A stretch of DNA of 64,000 bases from Acidovorax radicis N35 (GCF_000204195.1 NZ_AFBG01000015.1:1-64000); one strand, 5' to 3'; counted from the first letter of the stretch, positions 44,801 to 54,962 are shown. Notes: generated by a model from the sequence alone, not told the origin. Numbers and translations: made by a program.

Positions 44801-46279
44801 GGCGCCAGCCCCTCCTCGCCCGTCAATTCTTCGCCCGCCATGTCCTCACCCTTCACCTGGGCTCCGGATGCGCCACTGGCCGGCACCCTGCGCGCGCGCC
44901 TGCCCGACGTGGGCGTGTGGTCGGCCCTGGCCCCGCCCGGCTGGCGTGTGCGCGGCACACTGGACGCCAGCGCCACGTTGTCAGGCACCCGCAATGCGCC
45001 GCGCTGGGCCGGCACGCTGGGCGCCGACGACATGGCCGTGCGCTCCGTGGTCAATGGCGTAGACCTGCAGGGCGGCCGCCTGCGTGCCACGCTGCAAGGC
45101 AATCAGCTCAGCATCACCGAGTTCCGCCTGCAGGGCGGGCGCGGCAGCGGCGCGCGCATTGCAGGCTTCAGCGGCAACCGCACGGCTGCCCCGCAGGACG
45201 GCGGCACGCTCACCGCCACCGGCCGCGTGAACTGGGGCGACAGCGCCACCGCTACCAAGGGACTGTCAGGCATCACCATGTCACTGCAAGCCGAGGCCAA
45301 GGCCCTGCAAGTGCTGGTGCGCGCCGACCGGCAGATCAGCGTGTCGGGCCAACTGCAGGCGCAGCTGCAGCAAGGCCAGATCAGCCTGCGCGGCAAGCTC
45401 ACCACCGACCGCGCCACCATCATCCTGCCCGACGAAACCGCGCCCAGCCTGGGCTCGGACGTGGTCGTGCGCTCTGTCGCCAAGGACCGCGAAGACCAGG
45501 CCAAGGCCCAGGCCGCCGCCAAGGCCAGCCAGGTGGCAGCGCAGGCCGAAACCGCCAAGCCGCCCGACATTGCCATCACCCTCAACCTGGGGCGCGACTT
45601 TGCGCTGCATGGCCGCGGCATCACCACGCGGCTGACAGGCGAGGTGGACATCCGCAGCAACGCCGTGCCCGGCGCCCCGCCCCGCGTGACCGGCGAAGTG
45701 CGCACCGACGAAGGCCGCTACCGCGCCTGGGGCCAGATGCTGGACGTGGAGACGGGGCTCATCCGCTTCAACGGCCCCTACAACAACCCCTCGCTCGACA
45801 TCCTGGCCCTGCGCCCCAACATCAGCGTGCGCGCTGGGGTGCAGGTCACCGGCAGCGCCCAGGCGCCGCGCGTCAAGCTGTATTCCGACCCCGAGCTGCC
45901 CGATGCCGAAAAACTCTCGTGGGTGGTCCTGGGCCGCAACGCCTCCGCCGGCGGCGCCGAAGCCGCCGTGATGCAGCAAGCCGCCCTGGCCCTGCTGGGC
46001 CGCAAGGGCGGCGGCAACACCAGCGCCAACATCGCCAGCCGCATCGGCCTGGACGAGATCGGCTTTCGCAGCGCCACCGCGGGTGAAGACGCCAGCGCCA
46101 CCGCCCTCACCTTCGGCAAGCGCCTATCCAAGGATTTGTACGTGACGTACGAGCGCAGCCTGTCGGGCACGCTGGGCACGCTGTACATCTTCTACGACCT
46201 CTCCCGCCGCCTCACGCTACGCGGGCAGACCGGCGAGAAGAGTGCGGTGGACATCATCTACACGGTGAAGTACGACTGA
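41806..46279 (+). pseudogene. tamB: TamB translocation protein, frameshifted at a C6 tract
   Basis: The 5' part (41806 to about 42700) encodes a basic N-terminus, the inner-membrane anchor (about residues 45-68) and AsmA-like beta-helix start. At the C6 run 42695-42700 the coding frame shifts by one base; the rest of TamB, to VDIIYTVKYD at 46279, is in the other frame. Removing one C gives a continuous reading (KSPSTKSAAPPPTPPAAEPM across the joint) and a protein of about 1490 aa, normal for the family. The shifted frame stays open to 46086 only because of high G+C. It may be a sequence error, decay, or slippage. Confidence 0.88.
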
Positions 46280-46333
46280 GGCCCTGCCTCCGGGAAGGCC
46301 CCCGCACGCCACTACAATGCGCGGCTGTCTTGC

Positions 46334-46408
46334 CTCCTCGTAGTTCAATGGATAGAACGAGTGCCTCCTAAGCGCTAGATACAGGTTCGATTCCTGTCGA
46401 GGGGACCA
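46334..46408 (+). tRNA. tRNA-Arg (anticodon CCU)
   Basis: A 75-nt cloverleaf with encoded CCA. Acceptor CTCCTCG pairs with CGAGGGG (one G-U), the D arm is GTTC/GAAC, the anticodon stem AGTGC/GCGCT encloses loop CTCCTAA with anticodon CCT, and the T arm is ACAGG-TTCGATT-CCTGT. A dispersed-repeat hairpin follows 22 bp after its end. It sits directly upstream of the type I restriction island, a usual integration position. Confidence 0.93.
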
Positions 46409-46421
46409 GATTTATGGTCAA

Positions 46422-46479
46422 AATTGCCCCTAGCGCTTATTGGATAAGCGCTAGTAGCTATCAAAATAGTAGTATTCAA
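46422..46479. repeat. Dispersed repeat, copy 8 (best-formed)
   Basis: CTAGCGCTTAT (46430-46440), loop TGG, ATAAGCGCTAG (46444-46454), then TAGCTATCAAAATAGTAGTA. The perfect 11-bp stem may also end tRNA transcription. It is between tRNA-Arg and hsdM. Confidence 0.9.
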
Positions 46480-46565
46480 AGAAGCAACCCCGTGGCAGGG
46501 TCTTCGCAGTGTGTGCGGCGGGCCTGCCCGCCGACTGCCATAAGCGCATCACACACCGCAGCCAC

Positions 46566-48182
46566 ATGCTCCAAGACATAAAGAAAACCCTGTGGGCCAC
46601 CGCCGACAAGCTGCGCGCCAACATGGACGCCGCCGAATACAAGCACCTGGTGCTCGGCCTCATCTTCGTCAAATACATCTCTGACACCTTTGCCGCCCAC
46701 CACGCCACGCTGGTGTTGCGCCTGGCAGACCCCGACGACGAATACTTCTACGGCGATGCCGACCCCGCCGACATTGCCGCCGAGCTGGAAGACCGCGACT
46801 ACTACAAAGAAGCCAACGTCTTCTGGGTGCCCGAAGCCGCCCGGTGGGAGCAACTGCGCAGCAGCGCCAAGCAGCCCGACATTGGCAAACGCATCGATGA
46901 CGCGCTCACGCTGATCGAGGCCGAGAACCCCACGCTCAAAGGCATCCTGGACAAACGCTATGCCCGCGCGCAATTGCCCGACGGCAAGCTGGGCGAGCTT
47001 GTCGATCTTGTCTCCACCATCGGCTTTGGCGACACCCCCGACGTGGCCCGCGACACCCTGGGCCAGGTGTACGAATACTTTCTGGGCATGTTCGCCAGCG
47101 CCGAAGGCAAGCGCGGCGGGCAGTTCTACACCCCCGCCAGCATCGTCAAAACCCTGGTGGCCGTGCTCAACCCGCACACCGGCAAGGTGTACGACCCGTG
47201 TTGTGGCAGCGGCGGCATGTTTGTGCAGAGCGAGAAGTTCATCGAAGCCCACGGCGGCAAAAAGGGCGATGTCTCCATCTACGGGCAAGAAAGCAACCCC
47301 ACCACCTGGCGCCTGGCCGCCATGAACCTGGCCATTCGCGGCATCGACTTCAACTTGGGGACCGAACCCGCCGACACCTTTGTGCGCAACCAGCATCCCG
47401 ACCTGCGCGCCGACTTCATCCTGGCCAACCCGCCCTTCAACATCAGCGACTGGTGGCACCCCAGCCTGGAGGGCGACGCCCGCTGGGTGTACGGCGACCC
47501 ACCCCACGGCAACGCCAACACCGCCTGGCTGCAGCACATGCTGCACCACCTCAAAGCCACCGGCCGCGCGGGCATCGTGCTGGCCAACGGCAGCCTGAGC
47601 AGCAGCCAGAACAACGAAGGCCAGATCCGCGCCGCCATGGTCGATGCCGACGTGGTGGAAGTGATGATCGCCCTGCCCGGCCAGCTGTTTTTCAACACGC
47701 AAATCCCGGCGTGCCTGTGGTTTTTGGCCAAGAGCAAAAAGCGCAAGGGCGAAGTGCTGTTCATCGACGCCCGCAAGCTCGCCACCATGATCAGCCGCGT
47801 GCAAGGCGAGCTGACCGACGAAGTCATCGACCGCATCGCCGCCACCGTAGCCGCCTGGCGCGGCGAGCCCGCGCCCACCGCCGTTACGCCCACCGCGAAT
47901 TCCGTTCAGGCTGAGCCCGTTGAAGCCCATCCCCACCGCCCCGCCCCCTATCAGGACATCCCCGGCTTCTGCCGCAGCGTGCCCCTGGCCGAGATCGCCC
48001 AGCACGGCCACGTACTCACCCCCGGCCGCTACGTGGGCGCCGAGGCGGTGGAGGACGACGACGAAGCCTTTGCCGACAAGATGGTGAAGCTGACGGAAAA
48101 GCTGGGCGAGCAGATGGCCAAGGGCGCGGAGCTGGATGCGGTGATTCGGCAGAAGCTGGGGGGGCTGGGGTATGAGTTCTGA
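46566..48182 (+). CDS. hsdM: Type I restriction-modification system methyltransferase subunit HsdM
   Basis: A 538-aa adenine-N6 methyltransferase subunit starting at ATG 46566 ([19 protein letters not shown]). The helical HsdM N-domain is followed by the SAM motif DPCCGSGGM (from residue 210), and the catalytic NPPF is at 288-291. Near the C-terminus N445[10 protein letters not shown]455 is encoded by a REP-like arm (47900-47929), an in-frame insertion that lengthens a Pro/Ala-rich loop. It overlaps hsdS by 11 bp. Confidence 0.97.
   Translation: MLQDIKKTLWATADKLRANMDAAEYKHLVLGLIFVKYISDTFAAHHATLVLRLADPDDEYFYGDADPADIAAELEDRDYYKEANVFWVPEAARWEQLRSSAKQPDIGKRIDDALTLIEAENPTLKGILDKRYARAQLPDGKLGELVDLVSTIGFGDTPDVARDTLGQVYEYFLGMFASAEGKRGGQFYTPASIVKTLVAVLNPHTGKVYDPCCGSGGMFVQSEKFIEAHGGKKGDVSIYGQESNPTTWRLAAMNLAIRGIDFNLGTEPADTFVRNQHPDLRADFILANPPFNISDWWHPSLEGDARWVYGDPPHGNANTAWLQHMLHHLKATGRAGIVLANGSLSSSQNNEGQIRAAMVDADVVEVMIALPGQLFFNTQIPACLWFLAKSKKRKGEVLFIDARKLATMISRVQGELTDEVIDRIAATVAAWRGEPAPTAVTPTANSVQAEPVEAHPHRPAPYQDIPGFCRSVPLAEIAQHGHVLTPGRYVGAEAVEDDDEAFADKMVKLTEKLGEQMAKGAELDAVIRQKLGGLGYEF
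47900..47929. repeat. REP-like arm inside hsdM (copy 3)
   Basis: CTGAGCCCGTTGAAG (47911-47925) matches CTGAGCCTGTCGAAG at 13 of 15 bases, preceded by CCGTTCAGG, as in the intergenic copies. It is in frame and translated as VQAEPVEA. Only one arm of the palindrome is present. Confidence 0.75.
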
Positions 48183-49440
48183 GTGGGCCTCTCTCACAAT
48201 CGGTGATTTGGTGCGCGACGGAGAGGCATCAGTTCAAACTGGCCCATTCGGCTCGCAACTGCACAGTCATGATTACGTGGTCTCAGGGACGGCCGTGATT
48301 CCGACTGAAGCGATTGGAAGAGGCCGGATTCTTGACATCCCAGTTCCCCGGGTTGATGCGGCAAAAGCATCTGAACTGTCCCGGCATCGGCTTCGACTTG
48401 GTGACATCTTGTTCGCGCGACGCGGCGCCCAGGCCACAGGTCTGTCTGCAATTGTGGATGAAAGATTTGAAGGAGCGCTCTGCGGTACCGGCGCTCTGCT
48501 ACTCCGCGTGCAAAGCCCACGGGTTGACCCCCGATATCTTGCGATGTATTTGTCCAGTGAGACTGCATATGGCTGGCTAAGGACACATGCAGTCGGCGCT
48601 GTTATGCCGAATCTAAACACGGCCATCGTTCAGGCGCTTCCAATCTCATTCCCGGGAATTCAGGAGCAGCAACGAATTGCTAGATTTGTCGGCGTACTCG
48701 ACGACCGCATCACCCTCCTGCGCGAAACCAACGTCACACTCGAAGCTATTGCCCAGGCGCTGTTTAAGTCGTGGTTTGTCGATTTCGACCCCGTGCGCGC
48801 CAAGATGGAAGGCCGCGCCCCCGAAGGCATGGACGAAGCCACCGCCGCGCTGTTTCCCGATGCGCTGGAGGAATCGGAGTTGGGGTGGGTGCCGAAGGGG
48901 TGGCTACCCATTCGACTGGACTCGTTTTTGGAGCTTGCTTACGGCAAGGCACTCAAGGCAGAAAACCGAATTCCCGGTCCAGTGCCTGTGTATGGGTCTG
49001 GCGGAATTACGGGGTGGCACGAGAAACCGCTGATTGATAGCCCGTCGATCATCGTTGGTCGTAAGGGCACAGTTGGAAGCCTCTACTGGGAGAGCCGCCC
49101 GTTCTACCCAATCGATACGGTCTTTTACGTGAAGGCCAAGCGTCCGCTGACGTATTGCCACCAGCTTTTGAAGACTTTGGGTTTGCATGACATGGATACC
49201 GATGCAGCGGTCCCTGGGTTGAACAGAGAGAACGTCTATCGCTTGCTCGTTCCAGATGCTCCTGCGAACGTTCTCGCAGTGTTCGATGCGTCGGCCAATG
49301 CATTAAGAAACAGCATCGACCATAGCGAAGCGCAAGCCCAAACCCTCTCCACCCTCCGCGACACCCTGCTCCCCCGCCTGATCTCCGGCCAGTTGCGCTT
49401 GTCCGACACAATGGCTGAAATGCCCATGGAGGCCGCGTGA
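48172..49440 (+). CDS. hsdS: Type I restriction-modification specificity subunit HsdS
   Basis: A 422-aa specificity subunit with two target-recognition domains (about residues 5-165 and 225-370), each followed by a conserved coiled-coil region: [20 protein letters not shown] near 185, and [20 protein letters not shown] near 385. These spacers set the gap in the bipartite recognition sequence. TRD segments are lower in G+C than the island average, the usual sign of exchange. The target cannot be predicted here. Confidence 0.96.
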   Translation: MSSEWASLTIGDLVRDGEASVQTGPFGSQLHSHDYVVSGTAVIPTEAIGRGRILDIPVPRVDAAKASELSRHRLRLGDILFARRGAQATGLSAIVDERFEGALCGTGALLLRVQSPRVDPRYLAMYLSSETAYGWLRTHAVGAVMPNLNTAIVQALPISFPGIQEQQRIARFVGVLDDRITLLRETNVTLEAIAQALFKSWFVDFDPVRAKMEGRAPEGMDEATAALFPDALEESELGWVPKGWLPIRLDSFLELAYGKALKAENRIPGPVPVYGSGGITGWHEKPLIDSPSIIVGRKGTVGSLYWESRPFYPIDTVFYVKAKRPLTYCHQLLKTLGLHDMDTDAAVPGLNRENVYRLLVPDAPANVLAVFDASANALRNSIDHSEAQAQTLSTLRDTLLPRLISGQLRLSDTMAEMPMEAA

Positions 49441-50849
49441 TGATGACCTTAGACACTTTGAACCGCTGGTTGGTGGAAGCGCCCGAGGATGAACACCTAG
49501 AGTTCAAAGAGGCCAAGCAGCAATACGACACCACCAAGCTGATGCGCTACTGCGTGGCGCTGGCCAATGAGGGCGGTGGCCATCTGGTGCTGGGTGTTTC
49601 AGACAAGCGGCCTAGGCAGGTGGTGGGCACCCAGGCTTTTCAGAACCGGGGCGACATCACGGCCCGCATTCTGGAGGCCCTGCGCCTGCGTGTAGATGTG
49701 CAGGAACTGCAGCACCCTGATGGCCGCGTGCTGGTGTTCAGCATTCCCCCTCGTCCGGCAGCCACACCCTTGCACCATGAGGGCGCGTATTTGATGCGTG
49801 CTGGCGAAGAGCTGGTGCCGATGTCGCCGGATCAGCTCAAACGCATCTTTGCGGAAGGTGGGCCAGACTGGTTTGGGCACCCCGCCCACACAGGGGCCAG
49901 TGCCGATGATGTGGTGGCCTTGCTGGATACCCAGTCTTTCTTTGACTTGATGAAGCTGCCCTACCCCACCAGCCGCGACGGGGTGCTGGAGCGCCTTTCG
50001 CAGGAGCGGCTGATTGAGCGGAAAGCTGATGGCTGGCACATCACCAATCTGGCCGCCATTCTTTTGGCCAAGCGGTTGGATGCTTTCTCGCCAGAGTTGG
50101 CGCGCAAGGCGCCACGGGTGGTGATTTACGAAGGGGTCAACAAGCTGGCCACGCGCTACGACGAACCCGAGCACCAAGGGTACGCGGTGGGCTTTGAGAA
50201 GCTGGTGGACTTTGTGCACTCCTCTGCGCCCCGCAACCACTTTGTGGAGCAGGCGCTGCGCGAAGAGGTCAAGATGTTTCCGCGCCAGGCCATTCGCGAG
50301 TTGATAGCCAACGCGCTGGTGCACCAGTCTTTCGAAGCCACCGGGCAGTCCGTCATGATTGAGATGTACGCGGATCGTCTGGAGGTGTCCAACCCGGGGC
50401 TACCCCCGATCAAGGTGGAGCGTTTCATCGATGAATTCCGCTCTTGCAACGAGCGCCTGGCAGAGCTGTTGCGTCGCATGCGGGTGTGCGAGGAAAAAGG
50501 CAGCGGCATCGACAAGGTTGTCCATCTGGCCGAAGTGTTCCAATTGCCTGCGCCAGACTTTCGCACCAGCGAAACACGCACGATGGCGATCCTGTTTGCG
50601 CACCGCGACTTTGCCGACATGAGCAAGCCTGACCGCATACGGGCCTGCTACCAGCATTGCTGTCTGAAGTACGTCAGCAACGAGCGGATGTCCAATCAAA
50701 GCTTGCGGGATCGCTTCAAACTCCCAGAATCCAAAGCGGTAACGGCTTCGCAGGTCATTGGGGCCACCAAAGATGCAGGCCTCATCAAGGCGGACGAGTC
50801 GGAGACCGCATCGACCCGATATGCCCGGTACCTGCCCTTTTGGGCGTAG
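49440..50849 (+). CDS. AlbA_2/Schlafen-domain ATP-binding protein within the RM operon
   Basis: A 469-aa protein starting at ATG 49440 in a TGATG overlap with the hsdS stop. Residues about 10-130 are an AlbA_2 (Schlafen) domain (EHLEFKEAKQQYDTTKLM, CVALANEGGGHLVLGV); residues about 270-380 match the HATPase_c_4 type (ELIANALVHQSFEATGQS, EKGSGIDKVV); the tail looks like a winged helix. Such proteins are often described as RecG-like or transcription regulators. Placement between hsdS and hsdR suggests a control or accessory antiphage role. Function unproven. Confidence 0.88.
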   Translation: MMTLDTLNRWLVEAPEDEHLEFKEAKQQYDTTKLMRYCVALANEGGGHLVLGVSDKRPRQVVGTQAFQNRGDITARILEALRLRVDVQELQHPDGRVLVFSIPPRPAATPLHHEGAYLMRAGEELVPMSPDQLKRIFAEGGPDWFGHPAHTGASADDVVALLDTQSFFDLMKLPYPTSRDGVLERLSQERLIERKADGWHITNLAAILLAKRLDAFSPELARKAPRVVIYEGVNKLATRYDEPEHQGYAVGFEKLVDFVHSSAPRNHFVEQALREEVKMFPRQAIRELIANALVHQSFEATGQSVMIEMYADRLEVSNPGLPPIKVERFIDEFRSCNERLAELLRRMRVCEEKGSGIDKVVHLAEVFQLPAPDFRTSETRTMAILFAHRDFADMSKPDRIRACYQHCCLKYVSNERMSNQSLRDRFKLPESKAVTASQVIGATKDAGLIKADESETASTRYARYLPFWA

Positions 50850-50912
50850 AAGTGCTTAAACGCAAATCCGATTGGCTCTTAGAATTTGAAAAATATCAAA
50901 TCGAATCAACAA

Positions 50913-50972
50913 CTTAGCAATTTAATTGCAATTCCGATTGCAACTCCAATTGCAATTACCTTGCAACTCCTC
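50913..50972. repeat. 12-bp tandem repeat array (about five units)
   Basis: Consecutive 12-mers: CTTAGCAATTTA (degenerate), ATTGCAATTCCG, ATTGCAACTCCA, ATTGCAATTACC, TTGCAACTCCTC. The shared core is TTGCAA(T/C)T. The period of 12 bp is slightly over one helical turn. It is noncoding, 64 bp after the AlbA_2 gene. Confidence 0.8.
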
Positions 50973-51100
50973 GATGCATGCTGTGCCGCATCACATGACG
51001 TCTTGTGTCAGCGCTGAGAGGCGGACCCTATGGTGACGGCATCGACAGATCACCATAACGTGTCGATTTTTTGTGTTTTTTTAAGCATATCCTCCATACC

Positions 51101-51117
51101 TGTCGATGGCATCGACA
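51101..51117. promoter_or_regulatory. TGTCGATG-G-CATCGACA palindrome upstream of hsdR
   Basis: A 17-bp palindrome, symmetric at every position around the central G. Half-sites of the same sequence occur 34-60 bp upstream. It lies 34 bp before the hsdR start chosen here and overlaps an alternative in-frame ATG at 51106, so a bound protein would block transcription or early translation. Confidence 0.7.
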
Positions 51118-51150
51118 CATCCGCCACCTCTCAGCCCAGGGTCTGACCGC

Positions 51151-54100
51151 ATGACCGAAGACCAGCTCGAACGCGAAACCCTGGCCTGGCTGCAGGACGT
51201 GGGCTACACCCCCATTGCAGGCCCCGACATCGCCCCCGACGGCCCCGCGCCCGAGCGCAGCGACTACCGCCAGGTGCTGCTGGCGGGCCGCCTGCGGGCG
51301 GCGCTGGTGCGGCTGAACCCTGCCGTGCCCGTGGTGGCCGTCGACGACGCGCTGGCGCAGGTGCAAGACCTGGGTGCGCCCGCGCTGCTAGCGGCCAACC
51401 GGCGGTTTCACCGGCTGCTGGTGGCGGGTGTGCCGGTGCAGTACCAGCGCGGCAACGAGACGGTGGGCGACTTTGTGCGCCTGGTGGACTGGGCCGTGCC
51501 CGAGCGCAATGAGTGGCTGGCGGTGAACCAATTCAGCGTGCGCGGGCCGCGCCACACGCGCCGGCCCGATGTGGTGCTGTTTGTGAACGGCTTGCCGCTG
51601 GTGCTGCTGGAGCTGAAGAACCCCGCAGACCAGGCCGCCAGCGTGTGGAAGGCGTACGACCAGATCCAGACATACAAAGAGCAGATCCCGGACCTGTTCC
51701 ACACCAACGAGGTGCTGGTGATATCGGACGGCACCGAGGCGCTGCTGGGGTCGCTGAGCGCCAGCGCCGAGCGCTTCATGGCGTGGCGCACGATTGACGG
51801 CGCCACGCTGGACCCGCTGGGCCAGTTCAACGAGTTGCAGACCCTGGTGCGCGGCGTGCTGGCGCCGCAATATCTGCTGGACTACCTGCGCTACTTTGTG
51901 CTGTTTGAGGACGATGGCCAGCTGGTGAAAAAGATCGCGGGCTACCACCAGTTTCATGCGGTACGCGCCGCCATTGCGCAGGTGGTGGCTGCTGCCATGC
52001 CGGGTGGTGGCGTAGACCCAGGAAACCCGGCCATCAAAGGCAAGGGCGGCGTGGTGTGGCACACGCAGGGCAGCGGCAAGAGCATCACCATGACCTGCTT
52101 TGCCGCCCGCGTGATGCAAGAGCCCGCGCTGCAGAACCCCACCATCGTGGTGATCACCGACCGCAACGACCTGGACGGCCAGCTGCTGGGCGTGTTTGGC
52201 CTGGCGCAAGACCTGCTGCGCGAGCAGCCCGTGCAGGCCCGCACCCGGCAGGAGCTGCGCACGCTGCTGAGCAACCGGCCCTCGGGCGGCATTGTGTTTG
52301 CCACCATCCAGAAGTTCATGCCCGGCGAGGACGAAGACAGCTACCCCATGCTGTCGGACCGCCACAACATCGTGGTGATTGCCGATGAGGCGCATCGCAC
52401 GCAGTACGGGTTTGAGGCCCGGCTGAAGGTGCGCAAGGCCGAAGGCAAGGAAAATTTCAAGCAAATTCAGGCTCTAGCGCTTGATACACAAGCGCAACCA
52501 GCTATTAATACAGTAGCAAACCCCATCACCACAGGCAGCGGCACCGCACCCGCACACCGCGCCGAGTTTGCGCCGCCCACCTACCGGGTTGGCACCGAGA
52601 CGAACACGGTGGAGCCCACCCGGGAACACTACCAAGTGGGTTACGCCCAGCACCTGCGCGACGCACTGCCCAACGCCACCTTTGTCGCGTTTACCGGCAC
52701 GCCCGTGAGCGGCACCGACCGCGACACACGGGCCGTGTTTGGCGACTACATCCATGTATATGACATGCAGCAGGCCAAGGAAGACGGCGCCACCGTGGCC
52801 ATCTACTACGAAAGCCGCATGGTCAAGCTGGGCCTGAAGGCCGACGAGCTGCCCAGCATCGACGCCGAAGTGGACGAGCTGGCCGAAGACGAAGAAGAAA
52901 GCGTGCAGTCGCGCCTGAAAAGCCGCTGGGCCGCGCTGGAGCAGGTGGTGGGCGCCGAGCCCCGCGTGGCGCGTGTGGCGCAGGACCTGGTGGCGCATTT
53001 TGAAGAGCGCAACACCGCCCAGCGCGGCAAGGCCATGGTGGTGGCCATGAGCCGCGACATCTGCGCGCACCTGTACAACGAGATCGTGCGCCTGCGCCCC
53101 GACTGGCACCATGCCGACCCCGAGCTGGGCGCCATCAAGATCGTGATGACGGGCAGCGCCAGCGACAAGGCCCTGCTGCGCCCGCACATCTACAGCGCGC
53201 AGGTGAAAAAGCGGCTGGAAAAACGCTTCAAAGACCCGGCCGACCCGCTGCGCATCGTGATCGTGCGCGACATGTGGCTGACGGGTTTTGATGCGCCCTG
53301 CGTGCACACGCTGTATGTGGACAAACCCATGAAGGGCCACAACCTGATGCAGGCCATTGCCCGCGTGAACCGCGTGTTCAAGGACAAGCAGGGCGGCCTG
53401 GTGGTGGACTACATCGGCATTGGCAACGAGCTCAAAGCCGCCATGAAGGAGTACACCGCCGCGCAGGGCCGGGGGCGCCCCACAGTGGATGCGCACGAGG
53501 CCTTCAGCGTGGTGCTGGAAAAGCTCGATGTTCTGCGCGCCCTGCTGCACGGGCTTGACTACAGCGGCTTTTTGACGGGCGGGCACCGCGTGCTCGCGGG
53601 TGCGGCCAACCATGTGCTGGGCCTGCCGCGCCAGGCCGGGCAAGACGGCAAAAAGCGATTTGCCGACACGGCCCTGGCGATGAGCCAGGCCTTTACGCTG
53701 AGCTGCACGCTGGACGAGGCCAAGGCGGTGCGCGAGGAAGTGGCTTTCATGCAGGCGGTGAAGGTGATCCTGACCAAGCGCGACATCACCGCCAAACAAC
53801 GCACCGACGAGCAGCGCGAGCTGGCGGTGCGCCAGATCATCAGCCAGGCCGTGGTGTCTGAAAGCGTGGTGGACATCTTTAACGCCGTGGGGCTGGAGAA
53901 GCCCAACATTGGCCTGCTGGACGAAGGCTTTCTGGCCCAGGTGCGGGCGCTGCCCGAGCGCAACTTGGCAGTGGAGCTGCTGGAGCGCCTGCTGGAGGGC
54001 GAGATCAAAAGCCGCTTTGCCAGCAACGTGGTGCAGAGCAAAAAGTTCTCGGAGCTGCTGGGTGGGGTGATCGTGCGCTACCAGAACCGCAGCATTGAAA

Positions 54101-54474
54101 CCGCCCAGGTGATGGAAGAACTGCTGGACATGGCCCGCAAGTTCCGCGAGGCACATGGCCTGGCCGACAAGCTGGGGCTGACCGAAGACGAGGTGCGCTT
54201 TTACACCGCGCTGGCCGAGAACGAGGCAGCGGTGCGCGAGCTGAGCGACGACACGCTGAAAAAAATCGCCCACGAACTGACCGACAACCTGCGCAAGAAC
54301 CTGACGGTGGACTGGACCGAGCGCGAGAGTGTGCAAGCCAAGCTGCGCCTCATGGTGAAACGCATCTTGCGCAAATACAAATACCCGCCCGACCTGGAAG
54401 CTGCCGCCGTGGAGCTGGTGCTACAGCAAGCGCAGGCGCTGGGCGAAGCATGGAGCGAGCTGGCAACCGCCTGA
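51151..54474 (+). CDS. hsdR: Type I restriction endonuclease subunit HsdR
   Basis: A 1107-aa motor and nuclease subunit from ATG 51151 ([19 protein letters not shown]); ATG 51106 lies in an operator-like palindrome. N-terminal PD-(D/E)XK nuclease: [20 protein letters not shown]. Superfamily 2 helicase: Walker A in HTQGSGKS (304-311), DEAH (412-415), FTGTPVSG (from 514). About 100 residues separate DEAH and FTGTP, more than usual; in this gap, from A441, [16 protein letters not shown] is encoded by a dispersed-repeat copy. The C-terminal helical domain is complete. Confidence 0.96.
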   Translation: MTEDQLERETLAWLQDVGYTPIAGPDIAPDGPAPERSDYRQVLLAGRLRAALVRLNPAVPVVAVDDALAQVQDLGAPALLAANRRFHRLLVAGVPVQYQRGNETVGDFVRLVDWAVPERNEWLAVNQFSVRGPRHTRRPDVVLFVNGLPLVLLELKNPADQAASVWKAYDQIQTYKEQIPDLFHTNEVLVISDGTEALLGSLSASAERFMAWRTIDGATLDPLGQFNELQTLVRGVLAPQYLLDYLRYFVLFEDDGQLVKKIAGYHQFHAVRAAIAQVVAAAMPGGGVDPGNPAIKGKGGVVWHTQGSGKSITMTCFAARVMQEPALQNPTIVVITDRNDLDGQLLGVFGLAQDLLREQPVQARTRQELRTLLSNRPSGGIVFATIQKFMPGEDEDSYPMLSDRHNIVVIADEAHRTQYGFEARLKVRKAEGKENFKQIQALALDTQAQPAINTVANPITTGSGTAPAHRAEFAPPTYRVGTETNTVEPTREHYQVGYAQHLRDALPNATFVAFTGTPVSGTDRDTRAVFGDYIHVYDMQQAKEDGATVAIYYESRMVKLGLKADELPSIDAEVDELAEDEEESVQSRLKSRWAALEQVVGAEPRVARVAQDLVAHFEERNTAQRGKAMVVAMSRDICAHLYNEIVRLRPDWHHADPELGAIKIVMTGSASDKALLRPHIYSAQVKKRLEKRFKDPADPLRIVIVRDMWLTGFDAPCVHTLYVDKPMKGHNLMQAIARVNRVFKDKQGGLVVDYIGIGNELKAAMKEYTAAQGRGRPTVDAHEAFSVVLEKLDVLRALLHGLDYSGFLTGGHRVLAGAANHVLGLPRQAGQDGKKRFADTALAMSQAFTLSCTLDEAKAVREEVAFMQAVKVILTKRDITAKQRTDEQRELAVRQIISQAVVSESVVDIFNAVGLEKPNIGLLDEGFLAQVRALPERNLAVELLERLLEGEIKSRFASNVVQSKKFSELLGGVIVRYQNRSIETAQVMEELLDMARKFREAHGLADKLGLTEDEVRFYTALAENEAAVRELSDDTLKKIAHELTDNLRKNLTVDWTERESVQAKLRLMVKRILRKYKYPPDLEAAAVELVLQQAQALGEAWSELATA
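52469..52520. repeat. Dispersed repeat, copy 9, inside hsdR
   Basis: GGCTCTAGCGCTTGATACAC, then AAGCGC, then AACCAGCTATTAATACAGTAG, in the same order as the intergenic copies. It is translated in frame as about 16 residues between helicase motifs II and III. Confidence 0.85.
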
Positions 54475-54496
54475 TTGAAACGTTCCGACGGACGTG

Positions 54497-54519
54497 CAGC
54501 CCCGAGCCGCATTGAATCC
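54497..54519. repeat. Degenerate REP-like tail after hsdR
   Basis: GCAGCCCCGAGCCGCATTGA-ATCC resembles the tail of REP-like copy 1 (CAGCCCGAGCGGCATTGAAT). It lies in the 89-bp gap between convergent genes. Weak, short match. Confidence 0.4.
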
Positions 54520-54563
54520 AAAAGGCTGCTTCCTCTACAGAGCAACACAGCTCAACAGCCCAA

Positions 54564-54962
54564 TCAGGGCGTCTGATCGGCCCGGTTGCGTTTGTCTGCG
54601 CCTGGGTGCTCAGTGCTTATTGATGCGGGGTCAGCCGCCTCTCCAGCATCTTCGGTCTTGACCGCCGTACCAGCAGCCGCGCCGCCCAGCGCCCCGGCAA
54701 TACCGCCCAAGGTGCCCCCAACGACCACGCCCACCGGGCCGGCGACCGCAACGCCCACCGCCGCGCCGGCAGCCGCGCCCGCCATCATGCCGCCGCCCAC
54801 CAGCACGGAATGGGCCTCGCGATCGGCCTCCTCAGGCTCCAGGGCGGTCTGCGCCCCTGGCCGCGGGTCTTGCGACGGAATGCCGTAGCCGGGGCGGGCT
54901 TGTTCGGCCAGGTCCTCATCAGCAGGCAGGGAGCCTGGACTGGAAATAGTGGATGGATGCAT
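54564..54962 (-). CDS. Glycine-zipper protein of unknown function
   Basis: A 132-aa protein from ATG 54962 (MHPSTISSPGSLPADEDLAE), preceded by a CAGGAG ribosome site. Residues about 52-105 are a dense Gly/Ala zipper (GGGMMAGAAAGAAVGVAVAG and GGTLGGIAGALGGAAAG) that can form a membrane helical hairpin. The N- and C-terminal parts are acidic and polar. No signal peptide. The family is not recognised beyond the zipper. Confidence 0.75.
   Translation of the reverse strand: MHPSTISSPGSLPADEDLAEQARPGYGIPSQDPRPGAQTALEPEEADREAHSVLVGGGMMAGAAAGAAVGVAVAGPVGVVVGGTLGGIAGALGGAAAGTAVKTEDAGEAADPASISTEHPGADKRNRADQTP

Larger units (their letters stand above)
50850..51150. promoter_or_regulatory. A+T-rich control region upstream of hsdR
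   Basis: A 301-bp gap, the longest within the RM island and much richer in A+T than its surroundings. It contains the 12-bp tandem array (50913-50972), an 8-bp inverted repeat TATGGTGA/TCACCATA (51029-51057), half-sites CATCGACA (51040-51047) and TGTCGAT (51061-51067), and a 17-bp palindrome (51101-51117). hsdR therefore probably has its own regulated promoter. Confidence 0.65.

Noticed and set aside
42700..46086. Open continuation of the first tamB frame after the C6 tract
   Set aside because: The translation is Arg/His/Pro-rich and unrelated to TamB. The conserved sequence continues in the other frame.
50913..50972. Reading the 12-bp array as a CRISPR or an hsdS phase-variation repeat
   Set aside because: Units are contiguous with no spacers and lie outside hsdS, so neither model fits.
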